A stretch of 64,000 nt of DNA from Asinibacterium sp. OR53 (GTDB lineage: Bacteria; Bacteroidota; Bacteroidia; Chitinophagales; Chitinophagaceae): positions 1,508,505 to 1,572,504 of the forward strand of contig NZ_KI911562.1 in NCBI RefSeq assembly GCF_000515315.1, given 5' to 3'. Made by a program: the position numbers and the translations under genes. Below the pieces are notes generated by a model. That model saw only the letters and a program-made list of their open reading frames with translations, was not told the DNA's origin and did no database searches. Positions 26,458 to 35,414 of this stretch are shown piece by piece. The first letter of the stretch is position 1, and each line of letters begins with the position of its first letter.

Positions 26458-26470
26458 TTGTAACCTTTTG
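26458..26470 (+). promoter_or_regulatory. ECF sigma promoter element of the DUF4142 gene
   Basis: TTGTAACCTTTTG is identical over 13 bases to the element upstream of folE at 24995-25007. It lies about 45 bp before the DUF4142 start. Confidence 0.6.
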
Positions 26471-26514
26471 TTTTCTGTTCACTCAAATAAGTATTCACCA
26501 CCAAAATCAAGAAC

Positions 26515-27057
26515 ATGAAAACAATGAAACAGCATTTCAGCAAACTGTTGCTGACAGGATATGTATTATTCCTTGCTTCGGGAGCCATGGCACAGCAAAG
26601 CAACAAATTATCCGATCCGGAGATAGCTTCTGTAGCCGTTACAGCTAATCAGATCGATATCGATTTTGCACAGATCGCTCTGTCGCGTTCGAAAAATGCA
26701 GAAGTGTTAAATTTTGCGAAGACCATGTCACGCGATCACAAAGGCGTCATCGATCAGGCCGTGGCCCTTGTAACAAAACTGAAAGTAACACCTAAAACAA
26801 ACGACCTCACAAAGAAACTTTTAGAAGACGCTTCGAAAACAAAGGAGAAACTGAAAAGCCATAAAGGCGCTGCTTTTGACAAAGCTTATGTTGATAACGA
26901 AGTGGCCTATCATAAGGCAGTGATCAATGCAGTTGAAAATGTTTTGGTTCCGCAATCCACGAATGCAGAACTGAAAGCGCTCCTGGAAAGTGTGGTGCCG
27001 GTATTGAAAACGCATTTGGCGCATGCCGAGATGGTTCAAAAAATGATCAGTAAATGA
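26515..27057 (+). CDS. DUF4142 domain protein, secreted
   Basis: A 180-residue protein with a signal peptide (LLLTGYVLFLASGAMA). The mature part is a ferritin-like helical bundle of the DUF4142 family: DPEIASVAVTANQIDIDFAQ, EVLNFAKTMSRDH, DNEVAYHKAVINAV and LKTHLAHAEMVQ. Family members are common in stress-linked periplasmic operons but have no proven activity; His/Glu spacing hints at metal binding. A second possible ATG lies at 26524. It overlaps the cupredoxin gene by ATGA. Confidence 0.9.
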   Translation: MKTMKQHFSKLLLTGYVLFLASGAMAQQSNKLSDPEIASVAVTANQIDIDFAQIALSRSKNAEVLNFAKTMSRDHKGVIDQAVALVTKLKVTPKTNDLTKKLLEDASKTKEKLKSHKGAAFDKAYVDNEVAYHKAVINAVENVLVPQSTNAELKALLESVVPVLKTHLAHAEMVQKMISK

Positions 27058-27371
27058 AAACGATCATATTGTTAACCGCAATATTGCTGGCAGTTTCCTG
27101 CTCAAGTCCATCAGTAAAAGGTCACAAGACCTATACCGTTGAAATTGCCCAGATGAAATTTTCGCCGGCAACTATTACAGTGGACAAAGGAGATAGCATC
27201 CTGTTTGTGAATCACGACCTGGTGGCACACGATGTAACGGAACAATCGAAAAAAGCATGGTCCTCTTCTGTTTTGCAACCAGGTGCATCCTGGAAAATGG
27301 AAGCTGTTTCGTCGGCAGATTATTATTGCAGCATCCATGTTGTGATGAAAGGAAAAATAACAGTGAATTGA
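27054..27371 (+). CDS. Cupredoxin (plastocyanin/azurin-like) lipoprotein
   Basis: A 105-residue type I copper protein. A lipobox (LLAVSCSS) is at residues 11-18. Copper ligands are visible as His in LVAHDVTE and the loop YYCSIHVVMKG (Cys, His, Met). It probably carries electrons or binds copper in the periplasm. It is coupled to the DUF4142 gene by ATGA overlap and belongs to the ECF block, so copper and envelope stress may be linked. Confidence 0.9.
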   Translation: MKTIILLTAILLAVSCSSPSVKGHKTYTVEIAQMKFSPATITVDKGDSILFVNHDLVAHDVTEQSKKAWSSSVLQPGASWKMEAVSSADYYCSIHVVMKGKITVN

Positions 27372-27393
27372 TTAGGTTATAATCTGTTTGTTT

Positions 27394-27732
27394 ATGAAAT
27401 ACAGGAAAGGAACTGTTGTGGTTTTGGCATTTTCCGCGCTGGTTGGATTTGCACAGTGCAGGAAAAATATGGACGAAAAGCCCCCGGTGGATCTGACAAA
27501 TCCCCAAACGATTGCCGACGGAAAAGAAAATTTCCGACATGATACTTTTGGTGATGAGGATTTTTGGAGTGGATTGCTTCATATTGACAAGGCAATTGCG
27601 GGCGGGAATAATGGCGGATATGGACCGGGGGTAAGTCCTAAAACTGCATTGGCCGTAGGCCTGAAAGTAGATGCTGATGCGCTTCCCGCGGCAGAAAAAC
27701 AAGACCTGGTGGAATACCTTAAATCGCTGTAA
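27394..27732 (+). CDS. Small lipoprotein resembling the N-terminal part of a cytochrome-domain family
   Basis: A 112-residue lipoprotein (lipobox GFAQC). The motif NFRHDTFGDEDFW and SPKTALAVGLKVDADALP recur in larger Bacteroidota/Proteobacteria heme proteins, where they precede a CxxCH region. Here there is no CxxCH and the protein ends EKQDLVEYLKSL, which looks like the last helix of a cytochrome c. It may be a natural short form or an internal-deletion product. It follows the cupredoxin by 22 bp and ends five bases from the convergent adaptor gene. Confidence 0.7.
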   Translation: MKYRKGTVVVLAFSALVGFAQCRKNMDEKPPVDLTNPQTIADGKENFRHDTFGDEDFWSGLLHIDKAIAGGNNGGYGPGVSPKTALAVGLKVDADALPAAEKQDLVEYLKSL

Positions 27733-27737
27733 AAGAA

Positions 27738-28817
27738 TTACAACCTGGCAATGATCTTTGTGCCATCTTTCAGTTCTTCATTGGCTTTTACAACCAGGGT
27801 ATCACCGGCTTTTATATCGCCGAAGAGTTCCTGTTTGTCGCCCATGTTGAAGCCGGCCCTTACATCTATCCAGTGAACAGTATTGCCTGTTACTTTGATA
27901 ACAAATTTTCTTTCCTGTGTAGTAACAATCGCAGATACAGGTGCTGTCAATGACCGGCCGCTTCTTATGAATTGAAGCTTCACATCGGCATAGCCACCTG
28001 CTTTGAGTTCTCCTGTGGTGTTGGGTATTTCAAACTCCCATAATTCGCTGCGTGTATCGCTGCTAATGCTACCCGATTTGCGCACGAGTGCGGCTTTGAA
28101 TTTTTTATCGGGTAAAGAACGGGTGGTCAGCTCTCCTGTATTGTTGAATAATGCAGCGTTGGTGTACACTTCTGGAACCGCTACCTGTAATCTTAATTTG
28201 CCATTGTTTTCCAATTCAAATAGGGGCTTGTCGGCAGGATTGCCTACGAACGAGCCTACTACTACATTCCTTTTGGTGATGGTGCCGCTATAGGGAGCAA
28301 TGATGGCCAGGTAATTGCCCACCTGCCGGTAAGACTTTGCCGCCAACACTGCTGCATTGTATTCGGAGCTGTCGGCCATCATTTGGTTTTTGATCCTTTC
28401 CAGTTCCAGCGGAGCTATTACACCATCTGATTTAGAAGCAAGTGCAATGCGATCGAAATAATCTTTGCTGGCATGATAACGGGCCATCGCCGCTTTCACT
28501 TTTTCATTCAGTTCAAGCACACGGGTGTTTATTTCCGGTGCATCGATCAATGCCAGCACCTGTCCTTTATTTACTTTGGAGCCAATGTCTACAGAAAGCT
28601 GGCGTACATATCCTTGTATTTTAGATCTTACCTGCGCGTTTTCATAAGGTAATAATTCGCCGGGCAGCGAAATGGTTTTTTTTGCAGAATCCAAGGAGAG
28701 TACCAGCACTTTTACCGTATCGGTTTTGGCACCTTCTTTAGGTATGCCGGCTGCTTCCTGTGGCTGGTTACAGGCCGTCGCCGCGCTCAACAAAACAGCG
28801 GGAATAAGGTATTTCAT
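27738..28817 (-). CDS. RND efflux periplasmic adaptor, lipoprotein
   Basis: A 359-residue membrane fusion protein with lipobox LSAATACNQP. Barrel-sandwich half-motifs are QVRSKIQGYVRQLSVDIG and IIAPYSGTITKRNVVVG, with the hairpin KVKAAMARYHASKDYFDRI between. MKYLIPAVLL at 28817 is taken as start since it begins the signal peptide; an upstream ATG at 28847 overlaps the pump stop. It is the last gene of the leftward response regulator-kinase-TolC-pump-adaptor operon. Confidence 0.88.
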   Translation of the reverse strand: MKYLIPAVLLSAATACNQPQEAAGIPKEGAKTDTVKVLVLSLDSAKKTISLPGELLPYENAQVRSKIQGYVRQLSVDIGSKVNKGQVLALIDAPEINTRVLELNEKVKAAMARYHASKDYFDRIALASKSDGVIAPLELERIKNQMMADSSEYNAAVLAAKSYRQVGNYLAIIAPYSGTITKRNVVVGSFVGNPADKPLFELENNGKLRLQVAVPEVYTNAALFNNTGELTTRSLPDKKFKAALVRKSGSISSDTRSELWEFEIPNTTGELKAGGYADVKLQFIRSGRSLTAPVSAIVTTQERKFVIKVTGNTVHWIDVRAGFNMGDKQELFGDIKAGDTLVVKANEELKDGTKIIARL

Positions 28818-28830
28818 TCCTATAGTATGT

Positions 28831-31800
28831 TTATTTACGCTTGTCATAATGAATGGAATTTTCGTCGTTGGGATCAAGTGATACAGGAACCGGTTTTTTA
28901 CGGCCGGTCAATCGATCGTATACAATGGGTACCAACCAAAGGCTGGTGAAAACGCTGAACAATAATCCTCCTACTACTGCAATACCCAATGGAGCAGTTT
29001 GTTTACCGGTATCGCCCAATCCCAGTGACATGGGCAACATACCGGCAATCATTGCAATGCTGGTCATGATAATCGGACGGAAGCGGTTGAATGCAGCCTG
29101 TGCTCCCACACTCATACTGCGATCGGGCAGTTGGCGCAGTTGCTCGGCCTTTGATACCAGGAGGATGGCGTTCGATACGGCCACACCTATTGCCATGATG
29201 GCTCCCATGAACGACTGTATGTTCACCGTATTACCCGTGAGCCATAACAGTAATAATGAACCGGCCAGTACGCCGGGAAGAACAGACAGTACCACCAATG
29301 CTGTTCTGAAAGACTGGAAATAAGCGGTGAGCATCAGGCAAATCACCACAACTGCCAGCAACAGGCCGGTAGATAATTCAGTATTGATTTGCGTTAATAT
29401 GTCGGACTGCCCGCGGAGATAGACTTTTACACCCTGCGGCAATTCTCCCAATTTTTTAATCGCGCCATTTACTTCTTTGATGGTATTGCCCAGGTCTTCT
29501 TTGTAGATATTTGCTGTGAGTGTAATGAAACGTTGCTGGTTGATGCGATCATATTCGCCAATGGAGTTTCCTTTTTTCCAATCGGCAATATCTCTCAGGT
29601 AAATATTGCGATCGCCTGTTTTTCCCACGGGTATCTGTTCCACTTGTTCCGGGCTGTTCATGGCCAGCTGCGGATATTCTACCTGCACCTGGTAAGAGTT
29701 GCCGGACGATTTATCGAGCCAGTACACAGGTTGTACCAGGCGGCTGGATGAGGAACCTTCGGTCACCGATCTGCCGGCCTGCTCCAGGTTCAAGCCCATC
29801 TGGCCCAGCCTGAGCCTGTCGTAATTGATTTGTATGGTTGGATAATCGAGCGGCTGCGATACCTGCACATCGCGCAGGTAAGGAACCGTATGCAGTGATT
29901 GTTTGAGTTTGTCAGCAATATCCCTGCTCTGTTGTATGTTTTTTCCCTGCACTACTATTTCAACCGGGTTATTGGCGCCCATACTCATAACCTGGTCAAC
30001 AAGGTCGGCCGGTTCGAAAGAAAGCAATATGCCGGGATCGGTTTTAGTAACGGCAGCGCGCAATTGTTCTTTCAGTGTTTCAATGCTGATGTTTGCATGC
30101 TGAACAAGGTTTACTTTGATCACAGATTCATGCGGGCCGCTTGTATAGAGGAAGATGGGATTGATGGCATACGATTGTCCTTGCAGTCCTACAAAAGCCG
30201 ATGTAATAGATACGTTTTTCTTGCCAGCCAGGCTATCGATGATGTTCAATACTTTTTTCGTTGCGTCTTCTGTCCGTTCAATTCTTGTACCAACGGGCAT
30301 CCTTAACCGTACCTGCATTTGTCCGGCATCTACTTTAGGGAAGATCTCCGTTCCTGCATTCCTGTAACCAATAAATGCGAGTAACAATAAAACGATGATC
30401 ACAAGAGGGACAACAATTACATTTGTTTTTTGAATACCAGATACAAGGCGTTGCTTTAATTTTTCAAACAAACCATCACCTGCTGCTGCATGGCCGGCTT
30501 TCATGATCCAGTTAGCTAATACCGGTACCAGTGTTTGCGATAACAAGAATGAAGCGATCATAGCAAAAGCTACTGCCATGGAAAGCGGCATAAACATTGA
30601 CCTGGGCACGCCCGACATGAACAGGGCGGGTACAAACACGGCCAGTATGCTGAACAATATCAACAATTTGGGTATGGCTATCTCTCCGCAGGCGTCCCAT
30701 ATGGCCCGCGACCTGGACTTGCCCATCTCCACGTGGTGATGAATGTTTTCAATAGTTACCGTGGACTCGTCTACCAAAATACCTACTGCCAGCGCGAGAC
30801 CACCAAGGGTCATGATATTAATGGTTTGTCCGGTGAGGTAAAGGCATACGACCGAAGTAAGCAGCGCCAGTGGAATGTTGATGATGACAATAAAAGCGCT
30901 GCGCAGGTCTTTCAGGAACAGCCACACCATTAACCCGGTTAACAAAGCGCCCAACAACCCTTCAAACAAAAGGCTTCGCAAAGAGTTGACCACATAGCCC
31001 GATTGGTCGAATTCGTACGACACTTTGATATCGCCGGGTATCGCGGCCTGCATGTCGGGCATGGCTTTCTTGATAGATTGTACCACATCCCAGGTAGAGG
31101 CATCGGCTCTTTTGGTAACCGGTATGTACACGGAACGTTTGCCATTGATGAGTGCATACCCTGCGGTAATATCTGCGCTATTATCAACACTGGCCAGGTC
31201 CCTCACCAGTATAGGTGTACCATTGACATCCCTCACAGTTACATTTTCGAGTTCCTTGAAATTATCTGCCACACTGTTTGAAGCAGTGATGATGGCTTTA
31301 TCGGCTACACGGATATTACCGGCAGGGAGGATGGGGTTGTTTTTTGCAATGGCAGTAACCAGTTCGTCTGCCGTAATATTATAACTCCTTAACCTGTCGG
31401 GATCGGCTTTCACTACAATGGTCCGTTGGTTGCCACCAAAGGGCGGAGGAGCAGATACCCCGGAAAGGGAAGCAAACATCGGCCGTACTTTGAACAGCGC
31501 CAGGTCCTGTATCTCATTCAGTGAACGGGTGCTGCTGCTGAAAACGAGCTGACCAACCGGCACAGACCCGGCATCATACCGCATGATAAACGGAGGAAAT
31601 GTACCCGGCGGCATGAATGAGCGGGCACGCGTGGCATAAGAAACTACTTCAGCCATCGCCGCTGCCATATTGGTGCCTTCGTGGAACTGTAATTTGATCA
31701 GTGATAAACCCTGGATCGATTTACTTTCTACCGCTTTGATGCCGGTGATATAAAGAAAGTGGTATTCATAATAAGAAGTAATGAAACCTTCCATCTGCTG

Positions 31801-31971
31801 GGGCGATAACCCGCCATAAGTTTGCGCTACATAAATAGTAGGTGCATTGACCGCCGGGAAAATATCGATAGCCGATTTGCGAATAGCCAGAGTGGAAAAC
31901 AACATCACGCCGAATACCAGCACGATGATGGTAACAGGCTTACGAAGTGCAAATTGTATGAGACGAAGCAT
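28831..31971 (-). CDS. RND efflux pump permease (multidrug-type)
   Basis: A 1,046-residue RND permease with the full set of 12 membrane segments and two large periplasmic loops. TM4 carries GILVDESTVTIENIHHHVE, where the acidic pair of the proton relay is present. N-terminal FALRKPVTIIVLVFGV and IDIFPAVNAPTIYVAQ are typical. It resembles multidrug pumps more than CusA, since the CusA metal-site context is missing. It lies three bases after tolC. Confidence 0.93.
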   Translation of the reverse strand: MLRLIQFALRKPVTIIVLVFGVMLFSTLAIRKSAIDIFPAVNAPTIYVAQTYGGLSPQQMEGFITSYYEYHFLYITGIKAVESKSIQGLSLIKLQFHEGTNMAAAMAEVVSYATRARSFMPPGTFPPFIMRYDAGSVPVGQLVFSSSTRSLNEIQDLALFKVRPMFASLSGVSAPPPFGGNQRTIVVKADPDRLRSYNITADELVTAIAKNNPILPAGNIRVADKAIITASNSVADNFKELENVTVRDVNGTPILVRDLASVDNSADITAGYALINGKRSVYIPVTKRADASTWDVVQSIKKAMPDMQAAIPGDIKVSYEFDQSGYVVNSLRSLLFEGLLGALLTGLMVWLFLKDLRSAFIVIINIPLALLTSVVCLYLTGQTINIMTLGGLALAVGILVDESTVTIENIHHHVEMGKSRSRAIWDACGEIAIPKLLILFSILAVFVPALFMSGVPRSMFMPLSMAVAFAMIASFLLSQTLVPVLANWIMKAGHAAAGDGLFEKLKQRLVSGIQKTNVIVVPLVIIVLLLLAFIGYRNAGTEIFPKVDAGQMQVRLRMPVGTRIERTEDATKKVLNIIDSLAGKKNVSITSAFVGLQGQSYAINPIFLYTSGPHESVIKVNLVQHANISIETLKEQLRAAVTKTDPGILLSFEPADLVDQVMSMGANNPVEIVVQGKNIQQSRDIADKLKQSLHTVPYLRDVQVSQPLDYPTIQINYDRLRLGQMGLNLEQAGRSVTEGSSSSRLVQPVYWLDKSSGNSYQVQVEYPQLAMNSPEQVEQIPVGKTGDRNIYLRDIADWKKGNSIGEYDRINQQRFITLTANIYKEDLGNTIKEVNGAIKKLGELPQGVKVYLRGQSDILTQINTELSTGLLLAVVVICLMLTAYFQSFRTALVVLSVLPGVLAGSLLLLWLTGNTVNIQSFMGAIMAIGVAVSNAILLVSKAEQLRQLPDRSMSVGAQAAFNRFRPIIMTSIAMIAGMLPMSLGLGDTGKQTAPLGIAVVGGLLFSVFTSLWLVPIVYDRLTGRKKPVPVSLDPNDENSIHYDKRK

Positions 31972-31974
31972 GTA

Positions 31975-33363
31975 TTACCTGGTTTCATTTAAAAAAATAG
32001 ACAGATCTCCTTTTACCGCAGCCTGTAGTAATAAGGCTTTCCAGGCATCCCAATAAGCTTGTTTAACATCCAGTTCTGCTTTTAAAAGATTGTATTGCGA
32101 TTGTATCAGATCGGCAAAGTTCACCAGCCCGGTATTGTACCGCACCTGCATGGCATTGAAAGCATACAGGCTCGATTTGTGCTGCTCTGTTGTTTCGGCA
32201 GCTACCGCCAGGCTGTTCTGGAAAGTAGTATTGGCAATGTGTTGACGGGTAGAGAGCGCCGATTTATTTTCCATCAATCTTTCTTCGGCGGCTTTGGTAA
32301 GTAAGTTTTGCTGCTGTAATTGCCGCTTCACTTCACCATACTTCATAATGGGGAAAGCCAGTTGCAGCCCGGCGCCATAATTATAACGGCTGAGGCCCAG
32401 TCCGTCCCAGGTTTTAACGGAACCATCTGCCAGGAAGCCTGACCCCCGTGCAAACGCAGTGCCCCACACATTCAGTTTGGGCAAGTACGATTTTTTCAGC
32501 ACTGCTTCTTTTGAATTGTTCAGCAATACCTGGCTCTGTGCATATTGAATGAGCGGGTGATTGGAAAAAGCGGAATCGGTTCCCGAAAAGGATGGGGGGA
32601 GCCGATCCAGGAAACCGATATCTGCCGGTACCGGCAACGTGTCTGTTACGATAAGTTGCGCCAGTAACCATTGTTGTGTCTCTAATTGTTTTTGCGCATT
32701 TAGCCGGTCAACTTTCGCTTTGGAAAGTTCCGATAAGAAAAGTGCGGTATCCACGCCCGGCTTGATGCCGGTATGCGCCAATACCCGGCTTTGCTGCAGG
32801 CTGGCCTGCACTCTTTCAATGTTGTGCAGGTGTATAGCTACCATGTCCTGCGCCAGCAATACATCGAGGTATTTGCTGATGACATTGATGGTGTGGTTGA
32901 ATAAGTTCTGCTTGTAATTGGCTTCCTGGCTGCGTGCTTCGGCCGCGGAAAGATTGATTTTGGCATTGCGTTCTCCAAATGTAGATGCCTGCCAGTTCAA
33001 TAAAACGCTGGCGGCGCTGCCCGTAGCGGGACTATAATTATTGTTTGCAGAAGGCGGACCTGTCATGGGCACTAGACCATTGGGGTAAAATACACCAATG
33101 AGGTTGTTGGCTGTAGCAAAGCCGGCCTGGTAGGTGGCATCGATAGAAGGCAACCTGCTGTATTTGGTAACGGCTACATTTTGTGTGGCAGCCTCTGTTT
33201 CATAGCGTCCTGCCGCTAAGAGGTGGTATCTGCTCTCCGCCATCTGCACGGCATCTTTCAGGTGTAAAAGGGTGTCGGCAGTTTTTTGTGCTGCAACACC
33301 GGAACAGATCAACGAAGTGAAAACAGGTACTAATCCATATATCATGCGGTATCTCTTATTCAT
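31975..33363 (-). CDS. TolC-family outer-membrane efflux protein
   Basis: A 462-residue outer-membrane factor. A signal peptide ends CSGVAAQ; TLLHLKDAVQMAESRYH opens the first TolC repeat, and YNTGLVNFADLIQSQYNLLKAE is the usual C-terminal signature. It partners the pump and adaptor encoded next. A 15-bp element also found before the response regulator gene lies 42 bp upstream. Confidence 0.9.
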   Translation of the reverse strand: MNKRYRMIYGLVPVFTSLICSGVAAQKTADTLLHLKDAVQMAESRYHLLAAGRYETEAATQNVAVTKYSRLPSIDATYQAGFATANNLIGVFYPNGLVPMTGPPSANNNYSPATGSAASVLLNWQASTFGERNAKINLSAAEARSQEANYKQNLFNHTINVISKYLDVLLAQDMVAIHLHNIERVQASLQQSRVLAHTGIKPGVDTALFLSELSKAKVDRLNAQKQLETQQWLLAQLIVTDTLPVPADIGFLDRLPPSFSGTDSAFSNHPLIQYAQSQVLLNNSKEAVLKKSYLPKLNVWGTAFARGSGFLADGSVKTWDGLGLSRYNYGAGLQLAFPIMKYGEVKRQLQQQNLLTKAAEERLMENKSALSTRQHIANTTFQNSLAVAAETTEQHKSSLYAFNAMQVRYNTGLVNFADLIQSQYNLLKAELDVKQAYWDAWKALLLQAAVKGDLSIFLNETR

Positions 33364-33405
33364 TGAACCGGGTGATTTAAACGAAACGTAAAGCTATTGC
33401 AGGAT

Positions 33406-33420
33406 TTTGGAGAAATTTAG
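33406..33420 (-). promoter_or_regulatory. Shared 15-bp upstream element, copy at tolC
   Basis: The minus strand reads CTAAATTTCTCCAAA, identical to the copy 32 bp upstream of the response regulator gene. It lies 42 bp before the tolC start, between the kinase stop and tolC. It is a likely binding site of the OmpR-type regulator encoded in the operon. Confidence 0.6.
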
Positions 33421-33429
33421 ACGCCTGAT

Positions 33430-34689
33430 TTACCGAAAAGTTACTTTTATCGTGTGCCATCCATCCAGGTACTGGTAACTGATTTGATACTGGTACAACA
33501 ACACGATCTGTTTCACCAGCGACAGTCCCAGTCCCGTTGTTTTCGTTTGATAAGACCCTTTTTTGAATCGCTCAAACAGTTCCATCGGATCAATATCCGG
33601 TTTGGGCCCTGTGTTTTGTATGAGGAGATGGGATGATGAAAGGATAACATTCATTTCTCCATTCTCTTTATTGTGTATGATGGCATTGTTGACAAGATTG
33701 GAGAGGAGTATTTCTATCAATGATCTGTTTGCCTGTAATACAACATGGTCTTCAATGTTGCAGGTGAGCGCCGGAAAATATTCATAATGCTCCTGGAAGC
33801 TATTCAGTAAATGACGGAGCACTTGCGATACATCTATGGGGCCGGCATCGGGAAACTGGTTGTTCTCGATCTTGGACAATAAAAGCAGGTTGCGGTTCAT
33901 CTGGCTCAGGCGGTCATTGGCTTCTGTAATATCCTGCAGCATAGAGGCGCTCTTTTCTGTTAGGCCGGGTTGGTTGATAAGCAATTCCAGTTTTGAACGG
34001 ATGATGGCCAGTGGCGTTTGCATTTCATGCGAAGCATTTTCTACGAACTGTTTCTGATTGAAATAAGCCGTATTGGCATTATTGACGAAGCTGGTCATGC
34101 TCCCATTCAATTCGTCGAACTCGGTTGTACCCGTATGAGTGGCTAATGCAAGCGGCTGGTTGCGGGCGATATCATAATCGTTTGCTGCCCGCAGGGTAGA
34201 AAAAAATGGCTTCCACAACAACTTTGAACTTTTACGGTTCAGCATTACAATGGCAATCAGTAACAGCAATAGAATAAATGCCTCCGTAATGAACACTTTG
34301 ATGATGAGGTGGGATATTTCTGTGGATGAAACATAAGTGGTAAGGTTATAAGAAGTATTGTTCCACTGCATACGACCGGTGAGGGTCTCAAAAGGGAGAG
34401 ACTTCTTTTCATCGGCATAATAAACGAGGGTATCCCTGGATGCATTCAATGCAACAGGCTGCGTTGCTTCAACGATGTCGTATTCTCCGATGATATGCTT
34501 TTCAATATTGCCCTTTTTGGCTACAAAAGTTTTCCAGACATTTTCTTGTTTAAGCAGCAGTTGCTTTTCCTGCATGTGATGCGTCTGCATGAGCAACATC
34601 ACGTAAAATAAAAGAGAGCAGAACAGCAACACAATAGGCAGCCATGTGAGCAGGTAGCGGGTATTTCTTTGCAGCAACGGTTTGCTCAT
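33430..34689 (-). CDS. Sensor histidine kinase of the efflux operon
   Basis: A 419-residue membrane kinase. TM1 is residues 12-33 (YLLTWLPIVLLFCSLLFYVM), a sensor loop of about 95 residues follows, and TM2 is IIKVFITEAFILLLLLIAIV. HisKA has FVENASHEMQTPLAII; the ATPase domain has NLVNNAIIHN, a degenerate G1 (QNTGPKPD, where DxGxG is expected) and TTGLGLSLVKQIV. Gene order and the four-base overlap with the regulator gene show the pair works together. Confidence 0.92.
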   Translation of the reverse strand: MSKPLLQRNTRYLLTWLPIVLLFCSLLFYVMLLMQTHHMQEKQLLLKQENVWKTFVAKKGNIEKHIIGEYDIVEATQPVALNASRDTLVYYADEKKSLPFETLTGRMQWNNTSYNLTTYVSSTEISHLIIKVFITEAFILLLLLIAIVMLNRKSSKLLWKPFFSTLRAANDYDIARNQPLALATHTGTTEFDELNGSMTSFVNNANTAYFNQKQFVENASHEMQTPLAIIRSKLELLINQPGLTEKSASMLQDITEANDRLSQMNRNLLLLSKIENNQFPDAGPIDVSQVLRHLLNSFQEHYEYFPALTCNIEDHVVLQANRSLIEILLSNLVNNAIIHNKENGEMNVILSSSHLLIQNTGPKPDIDPMELFERFKKGSYQTKTTGLGLSLVKQIVLLYQYQISYQYLDGWHTIKVTFR

Positions 34690-35360
34690 AACGATAATTT
34701 ATAGCCCAGTCCGTATACGGTTTGTATCAGGTCATCACATCCTTTTTCTTTCAGCTTTCTTTTGAGGTTCTTTATCTGCGAATAAACAAAATCGAAAGAA
34801 GGCATATTGTCAGACTGGTTTCCGTAAATATGCTCTGCGATGGCCTGCCTGCTTACTACACGGTTCGGGTTATTCATCAGGTAAGCCAGCAGATCGAACT
34901 CACTTTTGGTAAGCGATAATTTTTGCTGGCCGCAACTGGCGGTACGTGAAAAGAGTTCTATTTGCAGGTTGCCCAGTTCCAGTGTATTGCTGCCATGCAC
35001 GTATTTGCGGCGCAACAGCGCTTTTACCCTGGCGTTGAGTTCTGAGAGGTGAAAGGGTTTGGTAATATAGTCATCGGCCCCGTAGTCGAGCCCTGTGATC
35101 TTATCCTGCAAGGAATCCCGTGCAGAAATGATGATCACGGCGTCGTGTTTTTTTTGCCTGCGCAGGTGTTGCAGCAGGCGGAGACCATTGCCATCTGGCA
35201 GGTTGATATCGAGAATGATGCAGTCGTAACTGAAATCTTCTATTTTATTAAGAGCGTCGGCATAGGTGGCAGACCCTTCGCAAAGGAATTCTTCCTGCGT
35301 AAAATATTCCAGGATACTTTGCAGCAGTGTGTGTTCATCCTCTACCACCAATAACTTCAT
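34686..35360 (-). CDS. OmpR/PhoB-type response regulator
   Basis: A 224-residue regulator. The receiver has the phospho-acceptor Asp in CIILDINLPDGNG, Ser/Thr in IIISARD and Lys in YITKPFHLSE. The C-terminal winged helix ends LKEKGCDDLIQTVYGLGYKL, the usual trans_reg_C signature. It leads the efflux operon, and the upstream 15-bp element repeated before tolC suggests self-regulation. Confidence 0.95.
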   Translation of the reverse strand: MKLLVVEDEHTLLQSILEYFTQEEFLCEGSATYADALNKIEDFSYDCIILDINLPDGNGLRLLQHLRRQKKHDAVIIISARDSLQDKITGLDYGADDYITKPFHLSELNARVKALLRRKYVHGSNTLELGNLQIELFSRTASCGQQKLSLTKSEFDLLAYLMNNPNRVVSRQAIAEHIYGNQSDNMPSFDFVYSQIKNLKRKLKEKGCDDLIQTVYGLGYKLSL

Positions 35361-35391
35361 CTGCCAATTTTAACACTAAAGTACTGTGTAA

Positions 35392-35406
35392 ATTTGGAGA
35401 AATTTA
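35392..35406 (-). promoter_or_regulatory. Shared 15-bp upstream element, copy at the response regulator gene
   Basis: CTAAATTTCTCCAAA on the minus strand, 31 bases before the response regulator start and also touching the intergenic space after the convergent-spaced sulfatase. Identical to 33406-33420. Confidence 0.6.
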
Positions 35407-35414
35407 GGGGCCTA

